From Sutterella megalosphaeroides (GTDB lineage Bacteria > Pseudomonadota > Gammaproteobacteria > Burkholderiales > Burkholderiaceae_F): a stretch of 64,000 nucleotides of DNA. Numbering within the stretch: position 1 is the first letter of the stretch; the number at the start of each line of letters is the position of its first letter. The stretch lies in assembly GCF_003609995.1 (NCBI RefSeq), contig NZ_AP018786.1, forward strand, positions 1,684,001 through 1,748,000, written 5' to 3'. The position numbers were made by a program, and so were the translations under genes. Positions 25,946-33,842 of the stretch are shown piece after piece. The notes beneath the pieces were generated by a model. That model saw only the letters and a list, made by a program, of their open reading frames with translations, was not told where the DNA came from and did no database searches.

Positions 25946-27262
25946 TCAGGCCGCAACCTTCTTGATGAAGTTGTGTTCCGCAGCCATACCGTAGACGGCC
26001 CAGCCGAAGAACGTGGCGAGCGACCCGTACATCATCGCTTCGTAGCCCGCGGCGTAGAGCGCATAGAGGCTGTAAACCGTGCCGACGAAAGCGCAGAACT
26101 TGATGACGGTGCTCATGCCGGCGGAAACCTTCTCTTCCTTGAGAAGCACCGGAACCGCGGCCATCGAGAGGAGGTACGGCATCACGTTCGTAACAACAGC
26201 CAAGTCAACGAGCATGTTGAACTGTTTGTAGAGCGACGGGCTGATCGTGAGGAACGAAAGGCACGTCTGCGTCACCGTGATGATGATCATGCCGAGCACG
26301 GGCGCGTCGTCCTTCGTGACCTTCGAGAAGGCGCTCGGGAAGAACTTGGCATCCGACAGGGACTTGAAGACCTGAGCGATCGTGAACTGCCAGGAAAGGA
26401 GCGACCCGGCGCACGAGACGACCATCATGCCGATCACGACCTTGCCGACCGTTTCGTTGAACATCGAGGCGAAGACGAGACCGAACGGAGCCGTCGACTT
26501 CACGAGTTCGGCGTTCCCGACGATGCCCGCACAGATGTTCGTCGACAGGATGTAGATGACCGCCACGCCGATCGTCGCACCGAGCACGGCCTTCGGGACG
26601 TTCGTTTCGGGATTGTCGACGGCTTCGGAGTTGGCGCAGGCCGACTCAAGACCGAGGAAGGCCCAAAGCGTCATCGAGATGGAGGCGCTCAGCGCGTCGA
26701 AGAACGGGATGTTGTTCGGGTTCCAACTTTCGGCGTAGAGGGTCGGGCTGAACCAAAACCAACCGAAAATAGAGAGACCCGCAACCGGAATGATCGCCCC
26801 CCAGGCGGAGAAGTTCGAGATGTACCCCGTGATCTTCGGACCCTTGAAATTCAGGGACGTGCACACCCAAAGCGTGACGATCGTTGCCAGGCAAGTCCCG
26901 ATCGGAGAAAGCTCGACGTCAAAGAATGCCGTGAGATAACCGACAACCGTAATCGCAATGGCGACATTCGCAATTACGAGCGAAACGGCATAGGTGTAAT
27001 TCGCAAGAAAATTACCCGATTTTCCGAAAGTATATTCGGCGTAACCGCCCATACCACCTTGTTTACGTGAAAGCATGCCGCATTTTGCAAATGCGTAAGC
27101 GAGTGCCGTCGACCCCGTAGCAGTCACCAACCAGGACAAAATTGAGAATGTACCGACTTCCGCCAATTTGGTTGGCAACATGATAATGCCCGAGCCCATC
27201 ATGTTCAGTGCGGTAAGAAGCGTGAGCTGAGTCACACTCATTTTATTGTTGTTGGAAGACAT
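25946..27262 (-). CDS. potE: Putrescine/ornithine antiporter
   Basis: 438-aa inner-membrane APC-family transporter with about 12 helices. It opens MSVTQLTLLTALNMMGSGIIMLPTKLAEVG, whose NMMGSGI(I) helix-1 motif and whole N-terminus are those of PotE. Conserved LWAFLGLESACANSEAVDNPE (read as LGLESACANSE then PETNVPKA) follows in helix 6. PotE exchanges external ornithine for cytoplasmic putrescine, completing the proton-consuming cycle started by ornithine decarboxylase. It lies 127 bp downstream of speF on the same strand, with AGGAG before ATG, and ends at a strong terminator: a speF-potE operon as in enterobacteria, controlled from the long speFL leader. Confidence 0.92.
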   Translation of the reverse strand: MSSNNNKMSVTQLTLLTALNMMGSGIIMLPTKLAEVGTFSILSWLVTATGSTALAYAFAKCGMLSRKQGGMGGYAEYTFGKSGNFLANYTYAVSLVIANVAIAITVVGYLTAFFDVELSPIGTCLATIVTLWVCTSLNFKGPKITGYISNFSAWGAIIPVAGLSIFGWFWFSPTLYAESWNPNNIPFFDALSASISMTLWAFLGLESACANSEAVDNPETNVPKAVLGATIGVAVIYILSTNICAGIVGNAELVKSTAPFGLVFASMFNETVGKVVIGMMVVSCAGSLLSWQFTIAQVFKSLSDAKFFPSAFSKVTKDDAPVLGMIIITVTQTCLSFLTISPSLYKQFNMLVDLAVVTNVMPYLLSMAAVPVLLKEEKVSAGMSTVIKFCAFVGTVYSLYALYAAGYEAMMYGSLATFFGWAVYGMAAEHNFIKKVAA

Positions 27263-27389
27263 GGATTTTGTCTCCTCATTAAGAAATGAATTTCAATGAG
27301 GACGCACATTCGAGATTCAATGTGCGTCCTATTGGGTTTATGAATTTCGATTTCGCCGGATTGCCTCAATCGAATCCATTTACACGAAC

Positions 27390-29570
27390 TCAGTCGACAA
27401 GCTCGGCTTCCTTTTCGCGTTCGAGCACGTAGCCGTAGGCGCGCTTGCGACCGTCGTCGTCTTCGCGGACGTACACACCCTGAAGTTCGGGCGCGAAGCC
27501 GGGGAACCGGTTGATGCCTTCTTCGAGCGCGAGGAAGTAGCGGAGAGCCGAGTCACCCCAGACTTCGCCCGGAACGACGCAAAGAACCCCCGGCGGATAG
27601 GGGAGCGCCCCTTCGACGGCGATGCGACCTTCGGCCTTTTCCAAGGGCACGAGTTCGGCGTTCCCGCGGATGAACTCGTAGTGCGCGGCCTGCGGCAGGA
27701 GCGGCGCCTTCGGGAGATGGTCGTGGCGGAACATTTCTTTCTGGAGCTGCTTCACGTTGTTCGACTTGTAGAAGTCGTGCATTTCCTGACACAGCATGCG
27801 GATCGTGTAGCCGCGATAGCGCGCTTCGTTCGCGCGGTAGATCGACGGGAGCACTTCTTCGAGCGGCGCGTCCGCATCGAGGAGCGCTTCGAAGCGGGCG
27901 ATCTGCGAGACGAGATGCGCCATCTTCGCGTCGTCTTCCGCCGGCGTCATCAGGAAGAGGATCGAATTCAAGTCGCACTTTTCGGGAACGATCCCATTTT
28001 CACGGAGGTAGTTCGCGAGAATCGTCGCGGGCACGCCGAAGTCGTCGTATTCACCCGTTTCGGCGCGGATACCCGGCGTCGTCAGGAGGAACTTGCACGG
28101 GTCGACGAAGTACTGATGCTTGCCGTAGCCCTCGAAGTTGTGCCACGAGGCGCCCGGTTCGAATTCGAAGAAGCGCAGGTCGCGGGCGATCACGTCCGTG
28201 GGATGCTCTTCCCAGGCGCGGCCGTCGACTTCCTTCGGGATGAAGGGAAGGATGTACTTGCAGGTGCGAAGGATCTGCTTGCGCGCTTCGATGCCGACGC
28301 GCACGCAATCGGCCCAAAGGCGACGGCCCGATTCGCCTTCGTGCATCTTGGCGTTGACGTCAAGCGCCGCAAAGAGCGCGTAGAAGGGGCTCGTCGAGGC
28401 GTGCATCATGAAGGCGTTGTTGAAGCGCTTGTGCGGGCAGTAGCGGCGCTGGCCCTTGATGTGCGAGTCCTTCTTGTGAATTTGGGAGGTCTGCGAGAAG
28501 CCCGCCTGCTGCTTGTGAACGGACTGCGTCACGATGATGCCGGGATCGTCGGGACCGAGTTCAAGGAGAAGCGGCGAGCAATCCTTCATCATCGGGATGA
28601 ACTGTTCATAGCCGACCCAGGCGGAGTCAAAGAGAATGTAGTCGCACAGGTGACCGATGCGGTCCACCACCTGACGGGCGTTGTAAATCGTGCCGTCGTA
28701 GGTGCCGAGCTGAATGACGGCGAGACGGAAGGGGCGCTTTTCGTCGGCGCGCTTCGGGTTCACTTCGCGGATGAGACCGCGGAGGTACTCTTCCTCAAAG
28801 CAGTGATCGTCGATCCCGCCGATGAAGCCGTAGGGGTTGCGGGCGGTCTCGAGATAGACCGGAACGGCACCCGCCATGATGAGCGCGCCGTGGTGATTCG
28901 ACTTGTGGTTGTTGCGGTCGAAAAGCACCAGATCGCCCGGGGCGAGGAGCGCGTTCAAGACGACCTTGTTCGAGGACGAGGTCCCGTTCAGAACGAAGTA
29001 CGTCTTGTCGGCATTATAGATCTTAGCCGCAGCCTGCTGCGCGGCGCAGGGAGCGCCTTCGTGAATGAGGAGGTCCCCCATCGCGACGTCGGCGTTGCAG
29101 AGGTCGGCGCGGAAGACGTTTTCACCGAAGAAGTCGGCGAATTCGCGACCCGCGGGGTGACGGCGGAAGAAGGCCCCGCCCTGGTGCCCCGGGCAGTCGA
29201 ACTGGGCGTAGCCGCGACCGACGTAGTCTTCGAGAGCGCCGAAGAAGGGCGGCAGGACGCGCTTTTCGTAGCCTTCGGCGAGCGTGTCGATCTGGCGACC
29301 GAAGAAGTCGCGGTCGTTCGGGTTGCGGGTGATGACGGTATCGGCACGACCGACGAGCGTGTCGGGGAGCTTTTCCCCTTCGGTCACGACGGCAACGGGA
29401 ATGCCAAAGCCCGTTTCGTCGAGCTTCTTGAGACCCCGAGCGGCTTCGGCGGCCGTCAGGACGACGGCGGAAACCTCGGTCAGATCGGCGTGGTCGAAGT
29501 CGACGATCGGACGCTCGCAACGGAAAGCCGTTGCGGCTGCGGGGGTGGCGGCAATGTGGAGCTTACGCAT
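27390..29570 (-). CDS. speF: Inducible ornithine decarboxylase
   Basis: 726-aa fold-type I PLP enzyme (E. coli SpeF is 732 aa) converting ornithine to putrescine and CO2. It has an N-terminal wing/receiver-like domain (about 1-105), the aminotransferase-fold core with FDCPGHQGGAFFRRHPAG (about 139) and the PLP lysine in SVHKQQAGFSQTSQIH (Lys about 353), and a C-terminal domain. ATG 29570 is preceded by AGAGGT at 7 nt; longer in-frame readings run into the 280-bp leader repeats and are not protein-like. Downstream partner potE and upstream speFL identify it as the inducible SpeF rather than the biosynthetic SpeC. Regulation is expected through ornithine-dependent arrest on speFL and termination in the leader. 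Confidence 0.94.
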   Translation of the reverse strand: MRKLHIAATPAAATAFRCERPIVDFDHADLTEVSAVVLTAAEAARGLKKLDETGFGIPVAVVTEGEKLPDTLVGRADTVITRNPNDRDFFGRQIDTLAEGYEKRVLPPFFGALEDYVGRGYAQFDCPGHQGGAFFRRHPAGREFADFFGENVFRADLCNADVAMGDLLIHEGAPCAAQQAAAKIYNADKTYFVLNGTSSSNKVVLNALLAPGDLVLFDRNNHKSNHHGALIMAGAVPVYLETARNPYGFIGGIDDHCFEEEYLRGLIREVNPKRADEKRPFRLAVIQLGTYDGTIYNARQVVDRIGHLCDYILFDSAWVGYEQFIPMMKDCSPLLLELGPDDPGIIVTQSVHKQQAGFSQTSQIHKKDSHIKGQRRYCPHKRFNNAFMMHASTSPFYALFAALDVNAKMHEGESGRRLWADCVRVGIEARKQILRTCKYILPFIPKEVDGRAWEEHPTDVIARDLRFFEFEPGASWHNFEGYGKHQYFVDPCKFLLTTPGIRAETGEYDDFGVPATILANYLRENGIVPEKCDLNSILFLMTPAEDDAKMAHLVSQIARFEALLDADAPLEEVLPSIYRANEARYRGYTIRMLCQEMHDFYKSNNVKQLQKEMFRHDHLPKAPLLPQAAHYEFIRGNAELVPLEKAEGRIAVEGALPYPPGVLCVVPGEVWGDSALRYFLALEEGINRFPGFAPELQGVYVREDDDGRKRAYGYVLEREKEAELVD

Positions 29571-29728
29571 GGAAATACCTCTTTGGTGGTTGCGTTTGCT
29601 TAACACCCGCGGTCGAGGTACAATTGCTCCTGGCAATCGAGTGCCATAACCACGGGCTTCGTTTTGCCAAATCGAATCAAGGTTCAATCGTGTCTGCGAA
29701 ACACAACTGTTCCTCGAGGAGAAAACAC

Positions 29729-29786
29729 GAGCTGCAACCTCCGAAGCGAGCAAACTTGACGAGGTTGCGGCTCTTTTCTTTTTTAT
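29729..29786. terminator. Terminator-like hairpin, speF-proximal repeat copy
   Basis: GAGCTGCAACCTC (29729-29741) pairs with GAGGTTGCGGCTC (29761-29773), one mismatch. The plus strand has a strong TTTTCTTTTTT tail; the minus strand (speF direction) has only GTGTTTTCTCC, a weaker tail. Confidence 0.6.
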
Positions 29787-30008
29787 TCGATTTGACTTGG
29801 GAGTTTCCGGCGCAACAGTTCGGCGAGACCGAGTCACGACGGACGGACGGTGGTCTCGATGCGAATATCGAAACCACGGAAGACGCGAGGCTTAGAGCCT
29901 GCCGGTGGTGTAGCAATCGAGTGCCATAACCACGGGCTTCGTTTTGCCAAATCGAATCAAGGTTCAATCGTGTCTGCGAAACACAACTGTTCCTCGAGGA
30001 GAAAACAC

Positions 30009-30066
30009 GAGCTGCAACCTCCGAAGCGAGCAAACTTGACGAGGTTGCGGCTCTTTTCTTTTTTAT
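30009..30066. terminator. Terminator-like hairpin, speFL-proximal repeat copy
   Basis: Identical copy of the hairpin at 29729-29786: arms 30009-30021 and 30041-30053, T-rich tail on the plus strand at 30054-30066. On the minus strand it lies about 120 nt downstream of the speFL stop codon. Confidence 0.6.
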
Positions 30067-30103
30067 TCGATTTGACTTGGGAGTTTCCGGCGCAACAGTT
30101 CGG

Positions 30104-30157
30104 CGAGACCGAGTCACGACGGACGGACGGTGGTCTCGATGCGAATATCGAAACCAC
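30104..30157 (-). promoter_or_regulatory. Competing hairpins directly downstream of speFL
   Basis: On the minus strand GTGGTTTCGAT / ATCGAGACCAC (30157-30130) forms an 11-bp hairpin starting 14 nt after the speFL stop. Its 3' arm (CGAGACC, 30138-30132) can instead pair with GGTCTCG at 30110-30104. A ribosome stalled at the speFL stop would cover the base of the first hairpin and could switch the fold. The same arrangement recurs 280 nt downstream in the second repeat copy. Confidence 0.6.
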
Positions 30158-30171
30158 GGAAGACGCGAGGC

Positions 30172-30273
30172 TTAGAGCCTGCCGGTGGTGTAGCGATGGT
30201 AGTCGAAGCAGGAGCGGACGGCAAAGCACATGATGTGCTGCCGACGCCTGAGACCGATGTTATAGATTTGCAT
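30172..30273 (-). CDS. speFL: SpeFL-like ornithine-sensing arrest peptide
   Basis: 33-codon gene on the minus strand, ATG at 30273, TAA at 30174-30172, with GAGG 8 nt before the ATG. Residues 9-26 read RRRQHIMCFAVRSCFDYH. E. coli SpeFL (34 aa) has RRTTHIMKFAHRNSFDFH at the same place, so RRxxHIMxFAxRxxFD(F/Y)H is conserved, including the residues that form the ornithine-sensing part. In E. coli, ornithine captured in the ribosome exit tunnel stalls release at the SpeFL stop and prevents premature termination before speF. The C-terminal end differs here (RYTTGRL instead of FFNAR), two residues longer, and is encoded partly by the repeat unit. Position upstream of speF-potE supports the same role. 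Too short for most gene finders. Confidence 0.9.
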   Translation of the reverse strand: MQIYNIGLRRRQHIMCFAVRSCFDYHRYTTGRL

Positions 30274-30419
30274 GATTCAACCTCGTTGTTTCTCATGCCC
30301 GAAAACCGGGTTTATCCCTGTGCGCGGGAAACTCGCGGAATATCGCCGAAGCCCGCGGGAAAACCCTCCGTGTCGGTTCGAAAACACTCGCGAAGCGAGC
30401 ACTAACCATCGACAGGAAT

Positions 30420-30449
30420 ATAATGCAATCTCCCTAAGGGTTTTGTCAA
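30420..30449 (-). promoter_or_regulatory. Probable promoter of the speFL-speF-potE operon
   Basis: Minus strand TTGACA (30449-30444), 18-bp spacer, CATTAT (30425-30420) overlapping TATATT. Transcription from about 30413 would give a leader of some 840 nt before speF, containing speFL and both repeat units. Confidence 0.6.
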
Positions 30450-30780
30450 CATCTTTTTTCGATTTATTTGTCAAATAGCCGGAATGGGCTATTCAAACCG
30501 ACCGCCGTAGGATAAATCGCGAAAAATCCACGCAAAAAGAGCGAAATTCCGAGCAGACCCTCGCAAAAAACCCGCAAAAGAGAAGCGGAATTTCCTCGAC
30601 AAAAGTCACCGAAACGCGAGCGTCCAATAAGACACTTCCCCCTCGTCCCCTCTCCCGCAGCCGATCGAACCGGTGCACGGCAAGCGAACGAAATCCTCGT
30701 CCGATCTGTTCGACCCCCTCGAACAGATCGTTCGGCCGATTCGACCCATCCTCTTCGCCTCTTTTTTCGTCTCGTTCGCC
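30450..30780. other. Boundary region between speF operon and conjugation genes
   Basis: No gene recognised. It separates the speF promoter from the end of the DUF4400 gene and could include a left boundary of the integrated element, but no attachment-site repeat or tRNA end was identified. Confidence 0.35.
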
Positions 30781-31500
30781 TCACCGCCCCGTCGACCGAT
30801 GCCGCACGATCGTCCGCAAGGCCGCCGCCGTGAGGAGTGCCGGCACGGGAAAGAACCAGAAGAAGGGATCCGTGAAGACGACGGGAACGAGCGTCGCCCC
30901 GTGCGCGAGCGCGACGATGAGGGCGAGAGCGCATTTGGCCCTTGCGTGCATCAGAGGGTTCGGAGGAATCCCCCGCATTTCGGCGCGGCGCCTTGCGGCC
31001 CGCCCGTCTGCGACGGCTGCGGGAATCAGGGGAAAGAGAAAGAAGAAGGCGGCCGCGAACTGCCCCATCCGGTTTTGCGCGAGCCTCAGGAGCGCGGCCG
31101 CGTCGAGGATCAACGGGTCCCGAGCGTGCCGGGCGAAGAAACTTTCCACGGCCGCGTTGTCGCGCACGGCACTTTCCGCCCCTTCGCCCGTAGGGGCTAC
31201 GCCCTTCGCGCGGTAGTTCGAGGCCCAAAAGGTGAAGAAAAACCGCACCGCGTCGACGGGCGCTTCCGCAGCGCGCGTCGCAAGGCGCACGACCCCTTGG
31301 GCGTCCCCCGCGTAGCGCGCGTAGACGACCGTTCGGGTTTCTTCGCGCAGAATCGCATCGATCCGCGCGGAGTCGACGGCGGAAAGCACGTAGAAAAACT
31401 CGACGAGAAGAAGCAAAAAGAGTACCCCGACGAATCCCCCGGGGCGCCCGACGGTGTCGAGCCGTGCATCGCTCGAAGATCCGGAAACTGCATTCGGCAT
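30781..31500 (-). CDS. DUF4400 integrating-conjugative-element membrane protein
   Basis: 239-aa protein with an N-terminal hydrophobic helix (GGFVGVLFLLLLVEFFYVLSAV, about 18-39 in pieces) and two or three more in the C-terminal third (FAAAFFFLFPLIPAAV; VFTDPFFWFFPVPALL). The order and the segment RMGQFAAAFFFLFPLIP followed by RRRAEMRGIPPN are typical of DUF4400 proteins, which in SXT/PFGI-1-type elements directly follow traD. Its role in transfer is not established; it may assist the coupling protein in the membrane. ATG 31500 is preceded by AAGGA at 9 nt. It lies 83 bp after traD on the same strand and is the last gene of this block. Confidence 0.78.
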   Translation of the reverse strand: MPNAVSGSSSDARLDTVGRPGGFVGVLFLLLLVEFFYVLSAVDSARIDAILREETRTVVYARYAGDAQGVVRLATRAAEAPVDAVRFFFTFWASNYRAKGVAPTGEGAESAVRDNAAVESFFARHARDPLILDAAALLRLAQNRMGQFAAAFFFLFPLIPAAVADGRAARRRAEMRGIPPNPLMHARAKCALALIVALAHGATLVPVVFTDPFFWFFPVPALLTAAALRTIVRHRSTGR

Positions 31501-31583
31501 GGCGGTGTCCTTGATGTGCGTACCTTTGTTCGGCCTTTGTTCGGCCTCTGTGTGTTGTTCGTGTGTTTCTCCTGCGGCGTCGG

Positions 31584-33842
31584 TCAGCCGTTTGCTTTGA
31601 GCCACTCGCTTTCCGTGCGTGCTTCGCCCGTCCAGCGCGCCGCTTCGCGGGCGGCGACGGCGTTTTCGATCCGAACGCGCGCGGCGCGGGGCAAAAGACG
31701 TGCGAGCGCAAGGCGCAGACGTTCCCCGAACCTGCGGGCGGGCTTGGGTGCCCCGGCCGCGTTCAATGCAAGGCGCGCCGGCACCCCGGAACGGATCTGA
31801 GGAAAGCGCACCTTCCACACGGCCCCCGACAGAATCACGAACGCTTCCTGCGGAGGGAGCGTTCCGAGGTCCGCGGGTTCGACGAGCGGCACCTCTTCGG
31901 CGTCGATGCGGGTGCTTTTCGCGGCCGACCGATCCCCGAGGCGGGTGGTCGTGGCGCTCCTCCCCGCGGTCATGACGGGAACGCGCACGCGCTCGACGTG
32001 CTCGCACACCCACTCCTGGGTCGTGCGGTCTTCGGTATTGCAGACGATCACGTTTCGAAGGTTCCCGAGAACGGCCTCCGCCATTTCGCGGCTCCCCATG
32101 CCGATCCCGAGGTCGTTCACGGTCTGGGCGACGATCGTCAGGTGCATGCCCGCTTCGAGCCCCTTGTTGGCGATTTCAAGAAGCGGTCGGTTTGCGACGT
32201 TCGAGACTTCGTCGATGAAGAGTTCGATGGGATCGGCGTGCGTGCCCGACGAGGCCGTGTTGTAGAGGTCGCCCGCCAGGGTTACGAGCCCCGCGAGGAG
32301 GAGTCGCCCCACCGTGTCCGCGAGGTCGCGGTCTTTGAGGGCGTCGAGGCTCGCATAGAGAATCCCCCGACCGCGTACGATTCGCTCGAGCGTCACCACC
32401 GTGGCGTCGATCCGATCGACGCTAGGGGAGAGCAATCGCCCGAGTTCGCCTTCCGTCAATTGCGAAAGGGGCTTTCTCAACGACGAAATCGTCTTTTCCC
32501 GGTGCGTCACGTCGTGCCGGAAGTCGGAAACGAGTTCGCTCATCGCCTTTTCTTCCGCTTCGAGCCGCGCGGCGGCGGGATTGCCCCGTTCGCCCGCAAG
32601 GGTCGCAGCCCTCTCCGCTCGCATCGCGCGCCAGAGCATCGTGACGGTGCCGCGCAGTGCGAGAGCTTCGTCGGGATCGGTTTGGTCGAGTGCTTCGGCT
32701 TCCGGCTCAATCAGATGAAGCGGTGCCTTCACCGCCCCGGGACCGAGAAACGCCTCCCAGAAGGCGACCTTTCTGAGGGTGTCCGCGGATCCCGCACCGA
32801 GTTTTCCCCCGCGTCCCGGGATTTCTTCCGGAATCAGAGCCTTGAGCCGCTCGCGCGCCGCCGGGTAGCGTTCGATCCAGGGGTCGACGACGCGGTCGGC
32901 AAGGCGCGTCATGAGGCTCTCCAACCCGCCAGCACCGAATACGGCGTAGTGGATGGAGCGCAACGTCGGACCTTCCCCCAACACCATCATCGCTTCGCAC
33001 ACGACCGAGACGGCGAGAAGGCAGTAGCTGCGAAAGTCGGACGCTTCCATGCCCGTGGCGTCCACGATGCGCGTCGCGATTTCACCCGCGCGTTTGGCGC
33101 CCGCCAAGAGGTCGATCGCGACCGAGTCGGCTGCGAGCGGGTGAAAGCGAAACGCGTCCTTTCCGACGGCCTCGGCGCTCGCACGCACGAGGTCCCACAT
33201 GCGGGGGCTCGATTTGGGGTCGACGACGACGGTCGTACGGCCCCAGAAGATCGACTGCGAAACGAGGTTCGTGAGAACGACGCCCTTCCCCGTTTGCGTT
33301 CCCCCGAGAATGACGGTTCCGGCGGGCACTTCCCCGATTTCGCGGACGATCAGGCGCTCTTCGCCCCCGCCCACGCCGTGCACGCGCCCCGAGGCGGTCT
33401 TTTCATTCCCGCGGCGACGTTCGTTCCGAAGCCACGCATCGCTCCATTCGGGCAAATGCCAACGGGCTTCGTCGGTGGCGCGCAAGCCTCGAAGCAAAAT
33501 CGCGTGCCTGCGCGTCCACGGGAACCCCGAGCCGTAGACCACATGCCGAATGCGTGCGGCTTCGGAGGGCGTGATCCGAGGGGTTTTTCCGGTCGCGGCC
33601 GCGCGCAGTGCCGCGTGCAGGTCTTTGGCGCGGGCAATCGCCTCCGCTTCCGGAGCGGGATCGGGGTCGCTCGAAGGCAGCGCCCCCGCCGAAGCTCTTC
33701 CCGATGCAACACCCCCGGACGTCGCAGAAACCGAGGGAACGGAGGGCGCTGCGGGAAGCGTTCTTTCGAGCGTTTTTTCAAGTAACCCGACACCGCGCCC
33801 TTCCCCCGCCGTCCGCGTCCCTCGGGCGGTTTCCCGGTACAT
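31584..33842 (-). CDS. traD: Conjugative coupling protein TraD (main part)
   Basis: 752 aa from ATG 33842 as drawn. This VirD4/TraD-type ATPase couples the relaxosome to the type IV secretion channel. The core has GSGFPWTRRHAILLRGL before the nucleotide-binding domain, Walker A GGTQTGKGVVL, VVVDPKSSPRMWDL, Walker B IELFIDEVSN, and LTIVAQTVNDLGIGMG; together these match the TraD of SXT/PFGI-1-type integrative elements. The first 110 residues are low-complexity Ala/Pro/Ser. The two N-terminal membrane helices expected of TraD are present but in another frame immediately upstream (33843-34267), so the real gene is either frameshifted or split. ATG 33842 lacks a good ribosome-binding site, supporting the frameshift reading. 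Confidence 0.85.
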   Translation of the reverse strand: MYRETARGTRTAGEGRGVGLLEKTLERTLPAAPSVPSVSATSGGVASGRASAGALPSSDPDPAPEAEAIARAKDLHAALRAAATGKTPRITPSEAARIRHVVYGSGFPWTRRHAILLRGLRATDEARWHLPEWSDAWLRNERRRGNEKTASGRVHGVGGGEERLIVREIGEVPAGTVILGGTQTGKGVVLTNLVSQSIFWGRTTVVVDPKSSPRMWDLVRASAEAVGKDAFRFHPLAADSVAIDLLAGAKRAGEIATRIVDATGMEASDFRSYCLLAVSVVCEAMMVLGEGPTLRSIHYAVFGAGGLESLMTRLADRVVDPWIERYPAARERLKALIPEEIPGRGGKLGAGSADTLRKVAFWEAFLGPGAVKAPLHLIEPEAEALDQTDPDEALALRGTVTMLWRAMRAERAATLAGERGNPAAARLEAEEKAMSELVSDFRHDVTHREKTISSLRKPLSQLTEGELGRLLSPSVDRIDATVVTLERIVRGRGILYASLDALKDRDLADTVGRLLLAGLVTLAGDLYNTASSGTHADPIELFIDEVSNVANRPLLEIANKGLEAGMHLTIVAQTVNDLGIGMGSREMAEAVLGNLRNVIVCNTEDRTTQEWVCEHVERVRVPVMTAGRSATTTRLGDRSAAKSTRIDAEEVPLVEPADLGTLPPQEAFVILSGAVWKVRFPQIRSGVPARLALNAAGAPKPARRFGERLRLALARLLPRAARVRIENAVAAREAARWTGEARTESEWLKANG

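Larger units (their letters stand above)
29633..30192 (-). repeat. Perfect 280-bp tandem duplication in the speF leader
   Basis: Unit 29633-29912 is repeated base for base as 29913-30192 as far as I can compare. The unit begins (minus strand) inside the last codons of speFL and ends just before the speF-proximal leader. Each unit holds a hairpin next to the speFL stop, a competing pairing segment, a C-rich stretch (CCGTCCGTCCGTC) and a terminator-like stem. Ancestrally the leader would have had one unit; the duplication doubles the attenuation region. Perfect identity suggests a recent event or ongoing homogenisation. Confidence 0.95.

Noticed and set aside
29885-29935. A peptide MALDCYTTGRL formed at the junction of the two 280-bp repeats, ending like SpeFL
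   Set aside because: It shares only the repeat-encoded tail with SpeFL, lacks the HIMxFAxR sensor and has no ribosome-binding site, so it is probably not a second arrest peptide.
29677-30296. Open frames inside the speF leader repeats, including an apparent N-terminal extension of SpeF
   Set aside because: They cross terminator hairpins, repeat with the DNA duplication, and SpeF has a good start at 29570 giving the family length.
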